A stretch of 64,000 bases of DNA from an uncultured Poribacteria bacterium (GTDB lineage Bacteria > Poribacteria > WGA-4E > WGA-3G): NCBI GenBank assembly GCA_951828515.1, contig OX639992.1, positions 124,001-188,000 on the forward strand, given 5' to 3'. The translations under genes were made by a program, and so were the position numbers. Shown one piece after another: positions 41,942-49,822 of the stretch. How positions within the stretch are numbered: the first letter of the stretch is position 1; each line of letters begins with the position of its first letter. The notes beneath the pieces are model-generated. The model made no database searches, was not told the DNA's origin, and worked only from the letters and a program-made list of their open reading frames with translations.

Positions 41942-43435
41942 ATGCTGAAATTTTCAACAAAACATTGCCCAAAAAAGATGCAAACGGTTCTTTTGAGTGT
42001 TGTCCTGCTATTCGGGACAATACTCCGATTTTGGAACTTGGGGCAATGGAGTTTCTGGATCGACGAGGCGTTCACTGTCCGGGATGCCCAAACCCTCTCA
42101 TCCGACAGTTGGCAAGTGATCCCAAACCCGATTCCGTATCTCGCCGTGAAACTATCAATTTTGTTGGCTGGCAGTCGCGAATGGGGGAGTCGATTCATTC
42201 CGTGTATAGTTGGGATCGTCTCAATTCCAGCGGTCTTTGGGTTAGGACGCACCCTCTTCAATTGGCGGATTGGACTCCTCAGTGGTGCATTCGTTGCCTG
42301 CTCAAGTTGGCACCTGTTTTGGGCACAAAATGCGCGTTATCCGGTCTTTACCTTTTTCTTTGGTGTCCTGACGGCGTGGTTTTTCTACACATCCCTTGAA
42401 CGCGATTCGACGCTTTTGATGATAGGCGCGCTCGTTTCCTGTCTCTGTTTAATTCTGTCCCATACCCTCGCCGTTGTGATCGTTCCGGCTTTAGCCGCTT
42501 ATGCTGTGATCTGCCTATTAGAGAAATCTGACAGAAAGCGGTGGTTGAATATACTTATCTTTTTCATCCCGTTCGCGATGCCGGTGCTTGCGCTCGTGCT
42601 GCCACAAGTTCGCGATTATCTCTTCTCCGGGTGGGGACGTAACGTATGGCAGCGAAGTCCACTCTATATCGTGCTAACACTCGTCCAAGGTGTGAGTATT
42701 CCGGTTGCTGGCACTGCCTTTTTCGCTCCTATCGCGACGCGATTCAATAGAGCCACGCTTTTTTTACTCTGTTATGCGGGTATCCCGTTGATTCTTTTTT
42801 TGATCGCATCGCAACTCCAAAACGTCGCAGGGTATTACCTATTTTGGACAACACCCGCCTACTTTATTCTGGCAGGCGTTGCGTGTGAAGGGATTTGTGA
42901 AAAAATACAGGAATCGCGAGCATGCGGAAACACCCAAGCAAAAACACTCGCTCCTACAGGAAGAATTGCGTGTGAAGGGGTCTGGGAAGCAACAGAAACA
43001 AAATCAGGAAACATCCTCGGTATACTTGTGCCGTGTGTGCTACTGGTGACGCTCCTGTCGCAAGATTATCTCTATTTTAAAATTGAGAATGGTGGGAGAC
43101 CGAAATGGCGGGAAGCGTTTGAAGTTGTACAATCAAAGCAAAAACCCACCGACAAAGTAGTACTTTCAGAACCTGAGATGGGTAGGTATTATCTTCCAGA
43201 ATTGACACCAATTTACATCGGGGGACTCTTGGACGACTCAGAAGCGTTTGAAAGAGAGTGGGAAACTTCGGGAAGGGAACGGTTATGGTTTCTTGTGGAT
43301 GTGGCGAGTTTTAATGTCTTTGATGCTAATGCGAAGGTTCGCACATGGATTCGCCAACGGGGCCGTATGATAAAAACTTTGCCTGCCTTTTCACGCGCGA
43401 AAGACAGGACTATTCATGTGTATCTGTTGGAGTAG
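41942..43435 (+). CDS. GT39/ArnT-like membrane glycosyltransferase
   Basis: A 497-aa polytopic membrane glycosyltransferase of the GT-C fold, using polyprenyl-phosphate sugars. FWNLGQWSFWIDEAFTVRDA carries the conserved Asp-Glu catalytic motif in the first periplasmic loop, followed by about ten helices to residue ~380 and a C-terminal soluble domain. Residues ~321-340 between two copies of a (V/I)ACEG segment are an in-frame insertion whose DNA resembles dispersed repeats elsewhere in the window. No clear ribosome site precedes the ATG. It stands alone on the plus strand between the two OMP paralogues. Confidence 0.82.
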   Translation: MLKFSTKHCPKKMQTVLLSVVLLFGTILRFWNLGQWSFWIDEAFTVRDAQTLSSDSWQVIPNPIPYLAVKLSILLAGSREWGSRFIPCIVGIVSIPAVFGLGRTLFNWRIGLLSGAFVACSSWHLFWAQNARYPVFTFFFGVLTAWFFYTSLERDSTLLMIGALVSCLCLILSHTLAVVIVPALAAYAVICLLEKSDRKRWLNILIFFIPFAMPVLALVLPQVRDYLFSGWGRNVWQRSPLYIVLTLVQGVSIPVAGTAFFAPIATRFNRATLFLLCYAGIPLILFLIASQLQNVAGYYLFWTTPAYFILAGVACEGICEKIQESRACGNTQAKTLAPTGRIACEGVWEATETKSGNILGILVPCVLLVTLLSQDYLYFKIENGGRPKWREAFEVVQSKQKPTDKVVLSEPEMGRYYLPELTPIYIGGLLDDSEAFEREWETSGRERLWFLVDVASFNVFDANAKVRTWIRQRGRMIKTLPAFSRAKDRTIHVYLLE

Positions 43436-43452
43436 AAGAAACTAAAAAGGAA

Positions 43453-43490
43453 ATAGGCGAGGTTAGAAACCTCGCCAGCGGCAGTCGAGG
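43453..43490. repeat. Isolated GGCGAGGTT palindrome
   Basis: GGCGAGGTTAGAAACCTCGCC followed by AGCGG, the central part of the MITE-like family without its termini. It lies just after the glycosyltransferase stop and could act as its terminator stem. Confidence 0.55.
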
Positions 43491-43560
43491 AAACTCTATC
43501 TGTTAGAATAAAACGGAATTGGGAGGTTGGCGCGATTTGGGACCACGCACTATTTGTGTC

Positions 43561-44316
43561 CTACCAAGTCCGCGTAAAATTCATTCTACCGGTAAGTCCG
43601 GTTTCACCTTCGTCTTTTTTGGTTTCATAGCCAACGTATATGCCGAGTGTATTATTCTCGCCATAACCGATGTTCAAACGTCCACCAAAATTGAGAGCCC
43701 ACAGTCCGCCACCATCACCGAGACCGAGTACGGATTCAAACTGCGGACCGATAGCGACAGTATCATTAAGAGCGTAGGTAAAATAAGTTCGATTGTAGAG
43801 TTCGTTTAGACTTTCATCATCAAATATGGAAGAAAAGGTGTTGATCGTCCAATGGAAACCGAAGATTTTACCAGCAGGTAGGATCGCAAAAATTTGGGGG
43901 TATAAGGCATAGGGGCCATCTGGGCTGACATAGTTGAACCCGACACCGAGCATCGGCGTTAGCAGCAGTACCATGCTGTCATTCGCAATAACAGGGAACG
44001 TAATCCCCATATCAAACTCGCCCAAATGATCATTAACATAGATATTAGAATCAAATGAAATGCCACCGCTGAGCGGATGGCTCGCCCCAACTAAAAAATA
44101 GGTGCCTAAACTATCAACATCAATCTGGAACCAGCCTGTTATCTTCGGTTTTTCCTCCATTGGCTTTTCTTCTGCTGTTTCACCTTCCATTTCATGAGCA
44201 TCGGCGAAGGCAGTAGAGAAACTAACGGTAGATACCACACAAATCATTACTACGACAATGGCTAACGTAAAGACGTTGTTAAAAATCTGTTCTGGACAGA
44301 TGATACGATCGTTCAT
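43561..44316 (-). CDS. Outer-membrane beta-barrel protein, paralogue B
   Basis: A 251-aa homologue of 40701-41420. It has a signal peptide (LAIVVVMICVVSTVSFSTAFADAHE), an acidic repeat linker (GETAEEKPMEEKPKI), then matching blocks: GWFQIDVDSLGTYFLVGASH, LGEFDMGI, MLGVGFNY, and YGENNTLGIYVGYETKKDEGETGLTGRMNFTRTW. It ends in Trp. AAAAGGAG lies before ATG 44316. The shared upstream block suggests common control with paralogue A. Pore or binding function unknown. Confidence 0.78.
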   Translation of the reverse strand: MNDRIICPEQIFNNVFTLAIVVVMICVVSTVSFSTAFADAHEMEGETAEEKPMEEKPKITGWFQIDVDSLGTYFLVGASHPLSGGISFDSNIYVNDHLGEFDMGITFPVIANDSMVLLLTPMLGVGFNYVSPDGPYALYPQIFAILPAGKIFGFHWTINTFSSIFDDESLNELYNRTYFTYALNDTVAIGPQFESVLGLGDGGGLWALNFGGRLNIGYGENNTLGIYVGYETKKDEGETGLTGRMNFTRTW

Positions 44317-44467
44317 GAAAATCTCCTTTTTCATGGTCATCAGTTATCGGTTATTAGTTTAACCATCAACTCGTGCTTTAACATTTATAACGGAGGCGAG
44401 TTGACAGTTAATGTTAAGAGGTTGGCTTTAAACCAGAGATCGCTTTAACCGACGACTGACCTCTTTA

Positions 44468-45157
44468 TTAATTAGCGTATTTAACCTGTTCCATCAACTG
44501 TTCCAATTTACGCGGATCTTTGATCCCTTTTGATGCTTCAACCCCGGAACACAGATCAATGCCGTGAGGACGGATTGTCTCAATAGCGGCTTTGACGTTC
44601 TCTGGATGTATTCCACCTGCGAAGAAAACCGGCAGCGGACTCTCCTCAATGAGCCCAGCAGCGACATTCCAATCACAGGTTTTCCCCGTGCCGCCGTATC
44701 TCGGTTTCTCAAGACTCACATCAACACTATCAAACAGTAGAAAATCGGCACCTGCATTCCGATAGGCTTGCATCTCTTCCCGAACAGCCGGAATATCCAC
44801 ATTTTTAGGACTTCCCGCTGGCAAATAGACAGACTTCCAGAACTCACATGCGCCTGTGCGCTTGAGTTCCTCAACCTGCTGTGGAGACTCTTGTCCGAGC
44901 AGTTGAACGGCAAATGGCTGAACTTGTGAAACTATTTCTTGGATGTCGGATGTTGAGCGGTTATATAGTAGAATTACGGTAGGCATGGGGCTTTCGCTGG
45001 CAATTTCTGCGGCTTGGGTAGCGGAGCGTGTCCGTTCGGATACGGCAACATCAACCAACACCCCGACGTAATCCGCGCCTGCATCGGCAGCAAGTCGAGC
45101 ATCATGGATAGAGGTGATACCGCAAATTTTAACACTGCAGCAGGATTCTCTGGGCAT
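44468..45157 (-). CDS. trpF: Phosphoribosylanthranilate isomerase
   Basis: A 229-aa TIM-barrel isomerase of tryptophan synthesis (PRA to CdRP). VKICGITSIHDARLAADAGADYVGVL is the TrpF start, FAVQLLGQESPQQVEEL the second block, FFAGGIHPENVKAAIETIRPHGIDLCSGVEASKGIKD the phosphate-binding end. ATG 45157 has AAGGA 11 nt upstream, and that AAGGA overlaps the stop codon of the upstream cupin gene. No other trp gene is present, so the tryptophan genes are scattered in this genome. Confidence 0.95.
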   Translation of the reverse strand: MPRESCCSVKICGITSIHDARLAADAGADYVGVLVDVAVSERTRSATQAAEIASESPMPTVILLYNRSTSDIQEIVSQVQPFAVQLLGQESPQQVEELKRTGACEFWKSVYLPAGSPKNVDIPAVREEMQAYRNAGADFLLFDSVDVSLEKPRYGGTGKTCDWNVAAGLIEESPLPVFFAGGIHPENVKAAIETIRPHGIDLCSGVEASKGIKDPRKLEQLMEQVKYAN

Positions 45158-45171
45158 TTTTTAATTATTCC

Positions 45172-45531
45172 TTAATCTTCAAAGACGGTTTGCCGATCAG
45201 CGTCCGAATAACAGATAATCATCGTTACGGGTTGCCAACCGGTGTTGACAGCGTTGTGTTTGACATTGCGCGGAATACGTAGCATCATCCCCGGTCTGAG
45301 CGGAATCACCTCATCTCCCAATTTGTGATCGCATTCACCTGAAAGCACATAGATAAGTTCCTCACAGTTCGGGTGATAGTGGGTCGGATTGCCTTCACCG
45401 GCGTTAATATAGACAACGCCAAATGTCATCTCAGCTTCTGGGTCAATCTGATCGTTACAGAGCCACTTAATCGCGCCCCACGGAAATTCGAGCGCATCGG
45501 CATCGTTACTGTTGGTTAACGTTATCTCCAT
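45172..45531 (-). CDS. Cupin domain protein
   Basis: A 119-aa single-domain cupin. The metal-ligand motifs are GEGNPTHYHPNCEELIYVLSG (H, H, E) and LRPGMMLRIPRNVKHNAVN (H). Size fits a small dioxygenase- or isomerase-like or sensor cupin. It lies 14 nt upstream of trpF on the same strand, and its TAA is embedded in the trpF ribosome site, so the two are coupled. Why a cupin precedes trpF is unclear. Confidence 0.88.
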   Translation of the reverse strand: MEITLTNSNDADALEFPWGAIKWLCNDQIDPEAEMTFGVVYINAGEGNPTHYHPNCEELIYVLSGECDHKLGDEVIPLRPGMMLRIPRNVKHNAVNTGWQPVTMIICYSDADRQTVFED

Positions 45532-45701
45532 AATAGTATTCCATCCATTTTGAATTTTAAAGTAGGTTTGTAGTAGTACGATTTATCGCACTGCTTCGCA
45601 GTGAGAACAACGGGCAATGAATTGCCCTACTACGAACAAGATTCACCTCAAGTTGTAAAGTAGATAAAGCAGTGGTTTCCTTTCTATCCTCACAAATTCA
45701 A

Positions 45702-46538
45702 TTACACCTCGAAACAAGCCAAACATTGCGCGGCATAAGCCTTCAACGCCATCGTAGGTTTTTCGTGCAGATAACCGACAGGTGCACATATAGCCCGCAC
45801 ACTGTCGATTTGCATATCAAGTGCATGATGCGTATGTCCGAAGAGTGCATGCGTGACAAGAGGCTCCTGTAAGCATTGCGCGCCGAGATGTTCGCTGCCC
45901 ATGAACGCCCGAAAAAAATCCCACGGCAATTCACCACGGTATCGGATACACTCCCGAAACGGAACATGGTGTGTGACCACAACGATCCGTGATACCTCCT
46001 CCCGAATAGAGGCAATCTGCCCCTCAAGCTCTGCTTCAAAACGTCGGGCAATAACCGGATCCGTGTCGCCCCATTTAGCATATCGTTTATCGTTCCAAAC
46101 GGCTCCCATCAATTCCTTATGGGCATATTGCTCCTCGGAAAAATCGTATCCATCCGGGGCAAAACTATAATCGTACCAACCGATAGTCCCACAGAAACCA
46201 ACTTTGCCCGTGATAAAGGGTTCGTCCATCAACGGATGAAATCCACAGGCATGACAAAGTTCCGAAATAATCCCGCATTTTTGTTCGCTTGTAACATTAG
46301 AGGTCTCAATGGCCCAAATGTCGTGGTTACCGGGGACGAATAATTTCTTGCACGTCAGCTCCGCGAGTTGAAAGGCATTCAGCGTTTCAGAAAGCTGAAC
46401 TAAATGTCGTGCGAGATCTCCTGCGAGCACTAAAACATCAAGATTTTCTGCGCTAACGGCATCAATGAGATGTGGGACAAGCGCCTTGTTCCAAGGCGTA
46501 ACGTCCGTATGCAAGTCTGAAATGAGTCCAATTTTCAT
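45702..46538 (-). CDS. Calcineurin-like metallophosphoesterase
   Basis: A 278-aa protein with the full dimetal set: DLH in GLISDLHTDV, GDLA in VLAGDLARHL, GNHD in FVPGNHDIWA, and HH plus GHTHH near the C-terminus (VVTHHVPFRE, ALFGHTHHAL). It is cytoplasmic with no signal peptide. Substrates of such proteins include cyclic nucleotides and phosphodiesters; none can be assigned. The stop lies 170 nt from the cupin gene. Confidence 0.9.
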   Translation of the reverse strand: MKIGLISDLHTDVTPWNKALVPHLIDAVSAENLDVLVLAGDLARHLVQLSETLNAFQLAELTCKKLFVPGNHDIWAIETSNVTSEQKCGIISELCHACGFHPLMDEPFITGKVGFCGTIGWYDYSFAPDGYDFSEEQYAHKELMGAVWNDKRYAKWGDTDPVIARRFEAELEGQIASIREEVSRIVVVTHHVPFRECIRYRGELPWDFFRAFMGSEHLGAQCLQEPLVTHALFGHTHHALDMQIDSVRAICAPVGYLHEKPTMALKAYAAQCLACFEV

Positions 46539-46576
46539 TAGCAGCCCACAACCTGTTGGGCGAGCGTCCCACTGAA

Positions 46577-48025
46577 TTACATTGATTTCTTTTCCAAACT
46601 CCTGAACACCTCGTCGAGAAAGATGCGTACTCCGCTGTCATCATCCTGCTGGTACTGTTGAAGTTGGCGTTCCAATGCCTGGATCGAAGGTGCATCGCCG
46701 ATCTTTGCGATCGCGTCAACGAGTGTGAGTTGAATCGCCGATTCCGTGCTACCTTCCAAGGCATCAATCAACCGATCACGTGCCTTCGCTCCACCGATGC
46801 CGCCGAGGGCAGAAGCAACAATGTCCTTCGTGCTGGTATCCCCCTTTTCAAATGCAACGATGAGCGCATCAACAGCGGGTTCACCAATCTGGCTGAGTGC
46901 TAATCCTGCTTGGAAGCGAATACCGGGGATCTCTGTTGGGTTTTCGAGGACAGTGATGAGTGCATCAATCGCAGAAACGGGTTTGAGAATTCCGAGTATA
47001 GCGAGGCATGGACGTCGAATCTCCTGCTCCGGTTCCACTTCGATCTGGATATACTCTTGCGCAAGTTCAGCGAGTTGTCCTTCGTTAATTTTCTGATAGA
47101 GTGCCTCGGATCTGTGTCTAAATTGCGTTCCGAAGGGTGCTTTAAGCGTAGCGGTATTCTCGATCCTATCCACAGTGAGCAATCCGAGGATTGCAGCGGA
47201 CTCCAACTGCTGTGGCTGAAGGCTATCGGCAGGGAGCTGATTCACATCAGCACTCTGAAACTGCTGGAAGAGATCGTTGAGGACACTCAATTCCACAAGG
47301 CGCTGAAGGCTACTCATTGACTCTTTCCGGAGCGAGAACTCTGAACTATTTTTGAAGAGGTCTACGAGCGGCTCAATTGCCCGGATATCGCCTAAATCGC
47401 CAAGGGCATTCACAGCGGCAATCTTCACACCTATTAATTCAGAGGTTCGGAAGGTAACCTGCTTCTTAGAGAGTTTCCCGAGCGTCTCCTTGTAGTCCCC
47501 GATGCTATAAATTTTGCGTTCATCAACAATTTTCTCAACAATGTCGCCTACCTGAATATCAGCATTTGCAGCGGGGGTCCCTGGCTGAATCTGCTTGACA
47601 CGTACGGAGCCGTTTCCTTCAACGCTTAGGCCCATCTTATCTCCTCGCCTTCGGAGCGCGATACGGAGCGGCGGTTTATCTTTCAAATAGAGAACGAAGT
47701 TATTATCCGCATCCAGCGCCTGTTTCATCGCGCTGTTAAAGTCTCCAGCACTTCGGACAGGATATTCTGCGATGACATAAGAGATAAGCTCGCCGGTCTC
47801 AAGTTGTGCTCTATCTGCGGGTCCGTTCGGTGTGGTATTCAAAACAACGACCCCGCTGGTTGACCAACGGTCCTTCAGATCGCTGTCTAACTGTTGCACC
47901 TGCATCTTCAGGCGTTCATCGTAATACTGGTTATCACATCCGAGTCCGAGTATCATTACAAAAAGGAGTGACACGATAAACGCCGAGCGGTGAGATCTGT
48001 TAAACCATTTGATTTTTCTTTGCAT
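46577..48025 (-). CDS. Lipoprotein with PDZ-like and HEAT-repeat domains
   Basis: A 482-aa predicted lipoprotein: the signal SAFIVSLLFVMILGLGC has the lipobox L-G-L-G-C. Two PDZ-like regions follow (~50-110 GVVVLNTTPNGPADRAQLETGELISYV; ~130-180 VKQIQPGTPAANADIQVGDIVEKIV), and then PBS-lyase-like HEAT repeats (~205-470: AVNALGDLGDIRAIEPLVDLF and similar). Probably a periplasmic scaffold. ATG 48025 has AAGGA 11 nt upstream in a leader repeat. It follows the next HEAT lipoprotein in the same direction with a 48-nt gap, so the two likely form an operon. Confidence 0.85.
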   Translation of the reverse strand: MQRKIKWFNRSHRSAFIVSLLFVMILGLGCDNQYYDERLKMQVQQLDSDLKDRWSTSGVVVLNTTPNGPADRAQLETGELISYVIAEYPVRSAGDFNSAMKQALDADNNFVLYLKDKPPLRIALRRRGDKMGLSVEGNGSVRVKQIQPGTPAANADIQVGDIVEKIVDERKIYSIGDYKETLGKLSKKQVTFRTSELIGVKIAAVNALGDLGDIRAIEPLVDLFKNSSEFSLRKESMSSLQRLVELSVLNDLFQQFQSADVNQLPADSLQPQQLESAAILGLLTVDRIENTATLKAPFGTQFRHRSEALYQKINEGQLAELAQEYIQIEVEPEQEIRRPCLAILGILKPVSAIDALITVLENPTEIPGIRFQAGLALSQIGEPAVDALIVAFEKGDTSTKDIVASALGGIGGAKARDRLIDALEGSTESAIQLTLVDAIAKIGDAPSIQALERQLQQYQQDDDSGVRIFLDEVFRSLEKKSM

Positions 48026-48047
48026 TTTTTAATTATTCCTTGCGGTT
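48026..48047 (-). promoter_or_regulatory. Leader repeat before the PDZ-HEAT gene
   Basis: Minus strand AACCGCAAGGA, 11 A/T-rich bases, ATG at 48025. The 16 bases AAGGAATAATTAAAAA equal those before 2445 and 45157. Confidence 0.65.
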
Positions 48048-48072
48048 AAAGGATACAAGAACGGCTCACAGT

Positions 48073-48957
48073 TCAGTTCACAGGGATAACGACATCCCGA
48101 CTGCTCTGTTCTTTTAAAGCCTCTAAGAGAGGTACTACAACCTTTTCGTCACCGAGTACTGCCAATGCTCGAATTGCATCAACGCGAAGCGATGACCCCT
48201 TATTCTCCACAATTTTAACCAACTCCGGCACAGCGGCACCGCCGATCTTCCCAAGCGACTCTACAGCGAGTTGACGGACCTCAGGTTCCTCCCGATCCCA
48301 CTTCCATTTTGCGGAACCAGATTCAATCAGAGCGGCGAGTGCGGGAATAGCCTGTTCACTGCCCACCACTCCAAGTGCCTTGACTGCATTCAAGCGCGTT
48401 TCCGTTCTTCGATGCTCCAGAAGTTTAACCAAAATAGGGACAATCGTCCCTGGATCCTCTCTACCGAGATGTCCAAGTATCCAATGCGCATTATGTCTAT
48501 CGCGATTGTCACTCGATTTAACTGCCTTTTGGAGTTGGCTGAGGAGCCGCTTCCGGTCGTCTTGCTTATAGACGCGTTTCAGGGCATCAAGTGCGGCATT
48601 TTGGACATCCAAGTCATCATCACGGAGCGTTTCAAAAACGAGTCTTTCGAGGTATTTCCGTTGCTCTGCTTGACAGGCGAGGAACATATGTTTGCCTCGC
48701 TCAGTGATCGATGCTTCCTGCCACTCAGCGGTGTTGGGTTCATAAAATTCCTGCGAGTTGTAAAATCCGAGCAGATAATGTGCTTCAGCACTATCGACTT
48801 GTTGCCCGAGTGCGAGTTTAAATTCTCGGACAGCGCGTTCCTCTTTGCGTCGTTTATCCGATTTAATCAGCTCTTTACCCTTTGCGAGGTTCTCGTTCTG
48901 AGTGCCACACCCGACTATAAAGAGTATAAGTGCCAAGGCAAGCCAGATTTTTTTCAT
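48073..48957 (-). CDS. HEAT-repeat lipoprotein
   Basis: A 294-aa predicted lipoprotein: MKKIWLALALILFIVGCG gives the signal and lipobox. A short helical region (~20-90, TPR-like FKLALGQQVDSAEAHYLLGF) is followed by HEAT repeats (LDALKRVYKQ, VKALGVVGSEQAIPALAALI, ESLGKIGGAAVPELVKI, IRALAVLGDEKVVVPLLEAL). The frame is open 12 codons upstream, but GGAG and the signal fix ATG 48957. First gene of a pair with the PDZ-HEAT lipoprotein. Likely a protein-interaction scaffold. Confidence 0.85.
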   Translation of the reverse strand: MKKIWLALALILFIVGCGTQNENLAKGKELIKSDKRRKEERAVREFKLALGQQVDSAEAHYLLGFYNSQEFYEPNTAEWQEASITERGKHMFLACQAEQRKYLERLVFETLRDDDLDVQNAALDALKRVYKQDDRKRLLSQLQKAVKSSDNRDRHNAHWILGHLGREDPGTIVPILVKLLEHRRTETRLNAVKALGVVGSEQAIPALAALIESGSAKWKWDREEPEVRQLAVESLGKIGGAAVPELVKIVENKGSSLRVDAIRALAVLGDEKVVVPLLEALKEQSSRDVVIPVN

Positions 48958-49111
48958 AGTCCATTCTCCTGCGCCACTATCGGTCAGTGGCACCTTTAAT
49001 TTCAGAGCGATTCAATGGGTCTAGCGGTCTTCTGAATTTCGACCGCGAAAAATTTCACATAATAAGGCGTAGGATGAGGTTATCTCGTCCTACAAAACAG
49101 GATTCACATTA

Positions 49112-49660
49112 TTAGGCGTTAAGAAGTTCTTGCTGTTCACCACCGGCTTCAGTCGCTTCAATCTCATCTCCGTTCGTCTCTTCTTGTTCTTCTACTACTA
49201 CTTCTTGTTCTTCTGCATCAAGTGCTTTCTGTAGGATAACCAGTGGTTTTTCAACGAACCCCCAATCCTTATATCTCTGAATAACATTCGCTTCTGAGGC
49301 GGGAAGTTCAATTTCAAGAGTTTTAGCGCCATCATCTGCAGCAGCCTGCTCAGCGGCTCTTATGAGATGGTCGGCTACCCCTAATTGCCGAAATGGTCCT
49401 GATACAGCGAGATTTGCGACCTGAGCCACTTCAGGATCACCAGCATCCTTACTCACAGTGATTTGCCCGATCGGATACCCACTTGACTCCGCAACGAGTC
49501 GATGGGTCTGCCCCTCCGATTCCAAATCGGCTTGCAATTCCTGTGTAACCTCTGTTTTGGTTTTTTCAGGGAAACAAAATGTGTGTAAATGTGCTGCGTC
49601 GTCTGCTTCAGCTGGGCGTACCTTGAGTGCCCCAGCCAAGTCAAAGTCTTGATTTGCCAT
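49112..49660 (-). CDS. GNAT-family N-acetyltransferase
   Basis: A 182-aa protein. Residues 10-145 carry a GNAT fold: VRPAEADDAAHLHTF, QITVSKDAGDPEVAQVANLAVSGPFRQLGVADHLIRAAEQAA with the Q/RxxGxG/A acetyl-CoA motif as RQLGVA, and YKDWGFVEK at the end. The C-terminal ~40 residues are strongly acidic (Glu-rich) and probably disordered. AAAGGAG precedes the ATG. Substrate unknown. Confidence 0.85.
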   Translation of the reverse strand: MANQDFDLAGALKVRPAEADDAAHLHTFCFPEKTKTEVTQELQADLESEGQTHRLVAESSGYPIGQITVSKDAGDPEVAQVANLAVSGPFRQLGVADHLIRAAEQAAADDGAKTLEIELPASEANVIQRYKDWGFVEKPLVILQKALDAEEQEVVVEEQEETNGDEIEATEAGGEQQELLNA

Positions 49661-49822
49661 GTTATTCTCCTTTAATCTTTATCAAGGTGCTGGCATCTTC
49701 GCGCACTGCGCGGCAGTGCGTTGCGATAGCCAGCATCCATACACATTACGGTAATCATTGTAATACAATCCGTTTTACATTACAATTACTTTCAAAGTCG
49801 TACCGATATGAAAGCGAAAATG

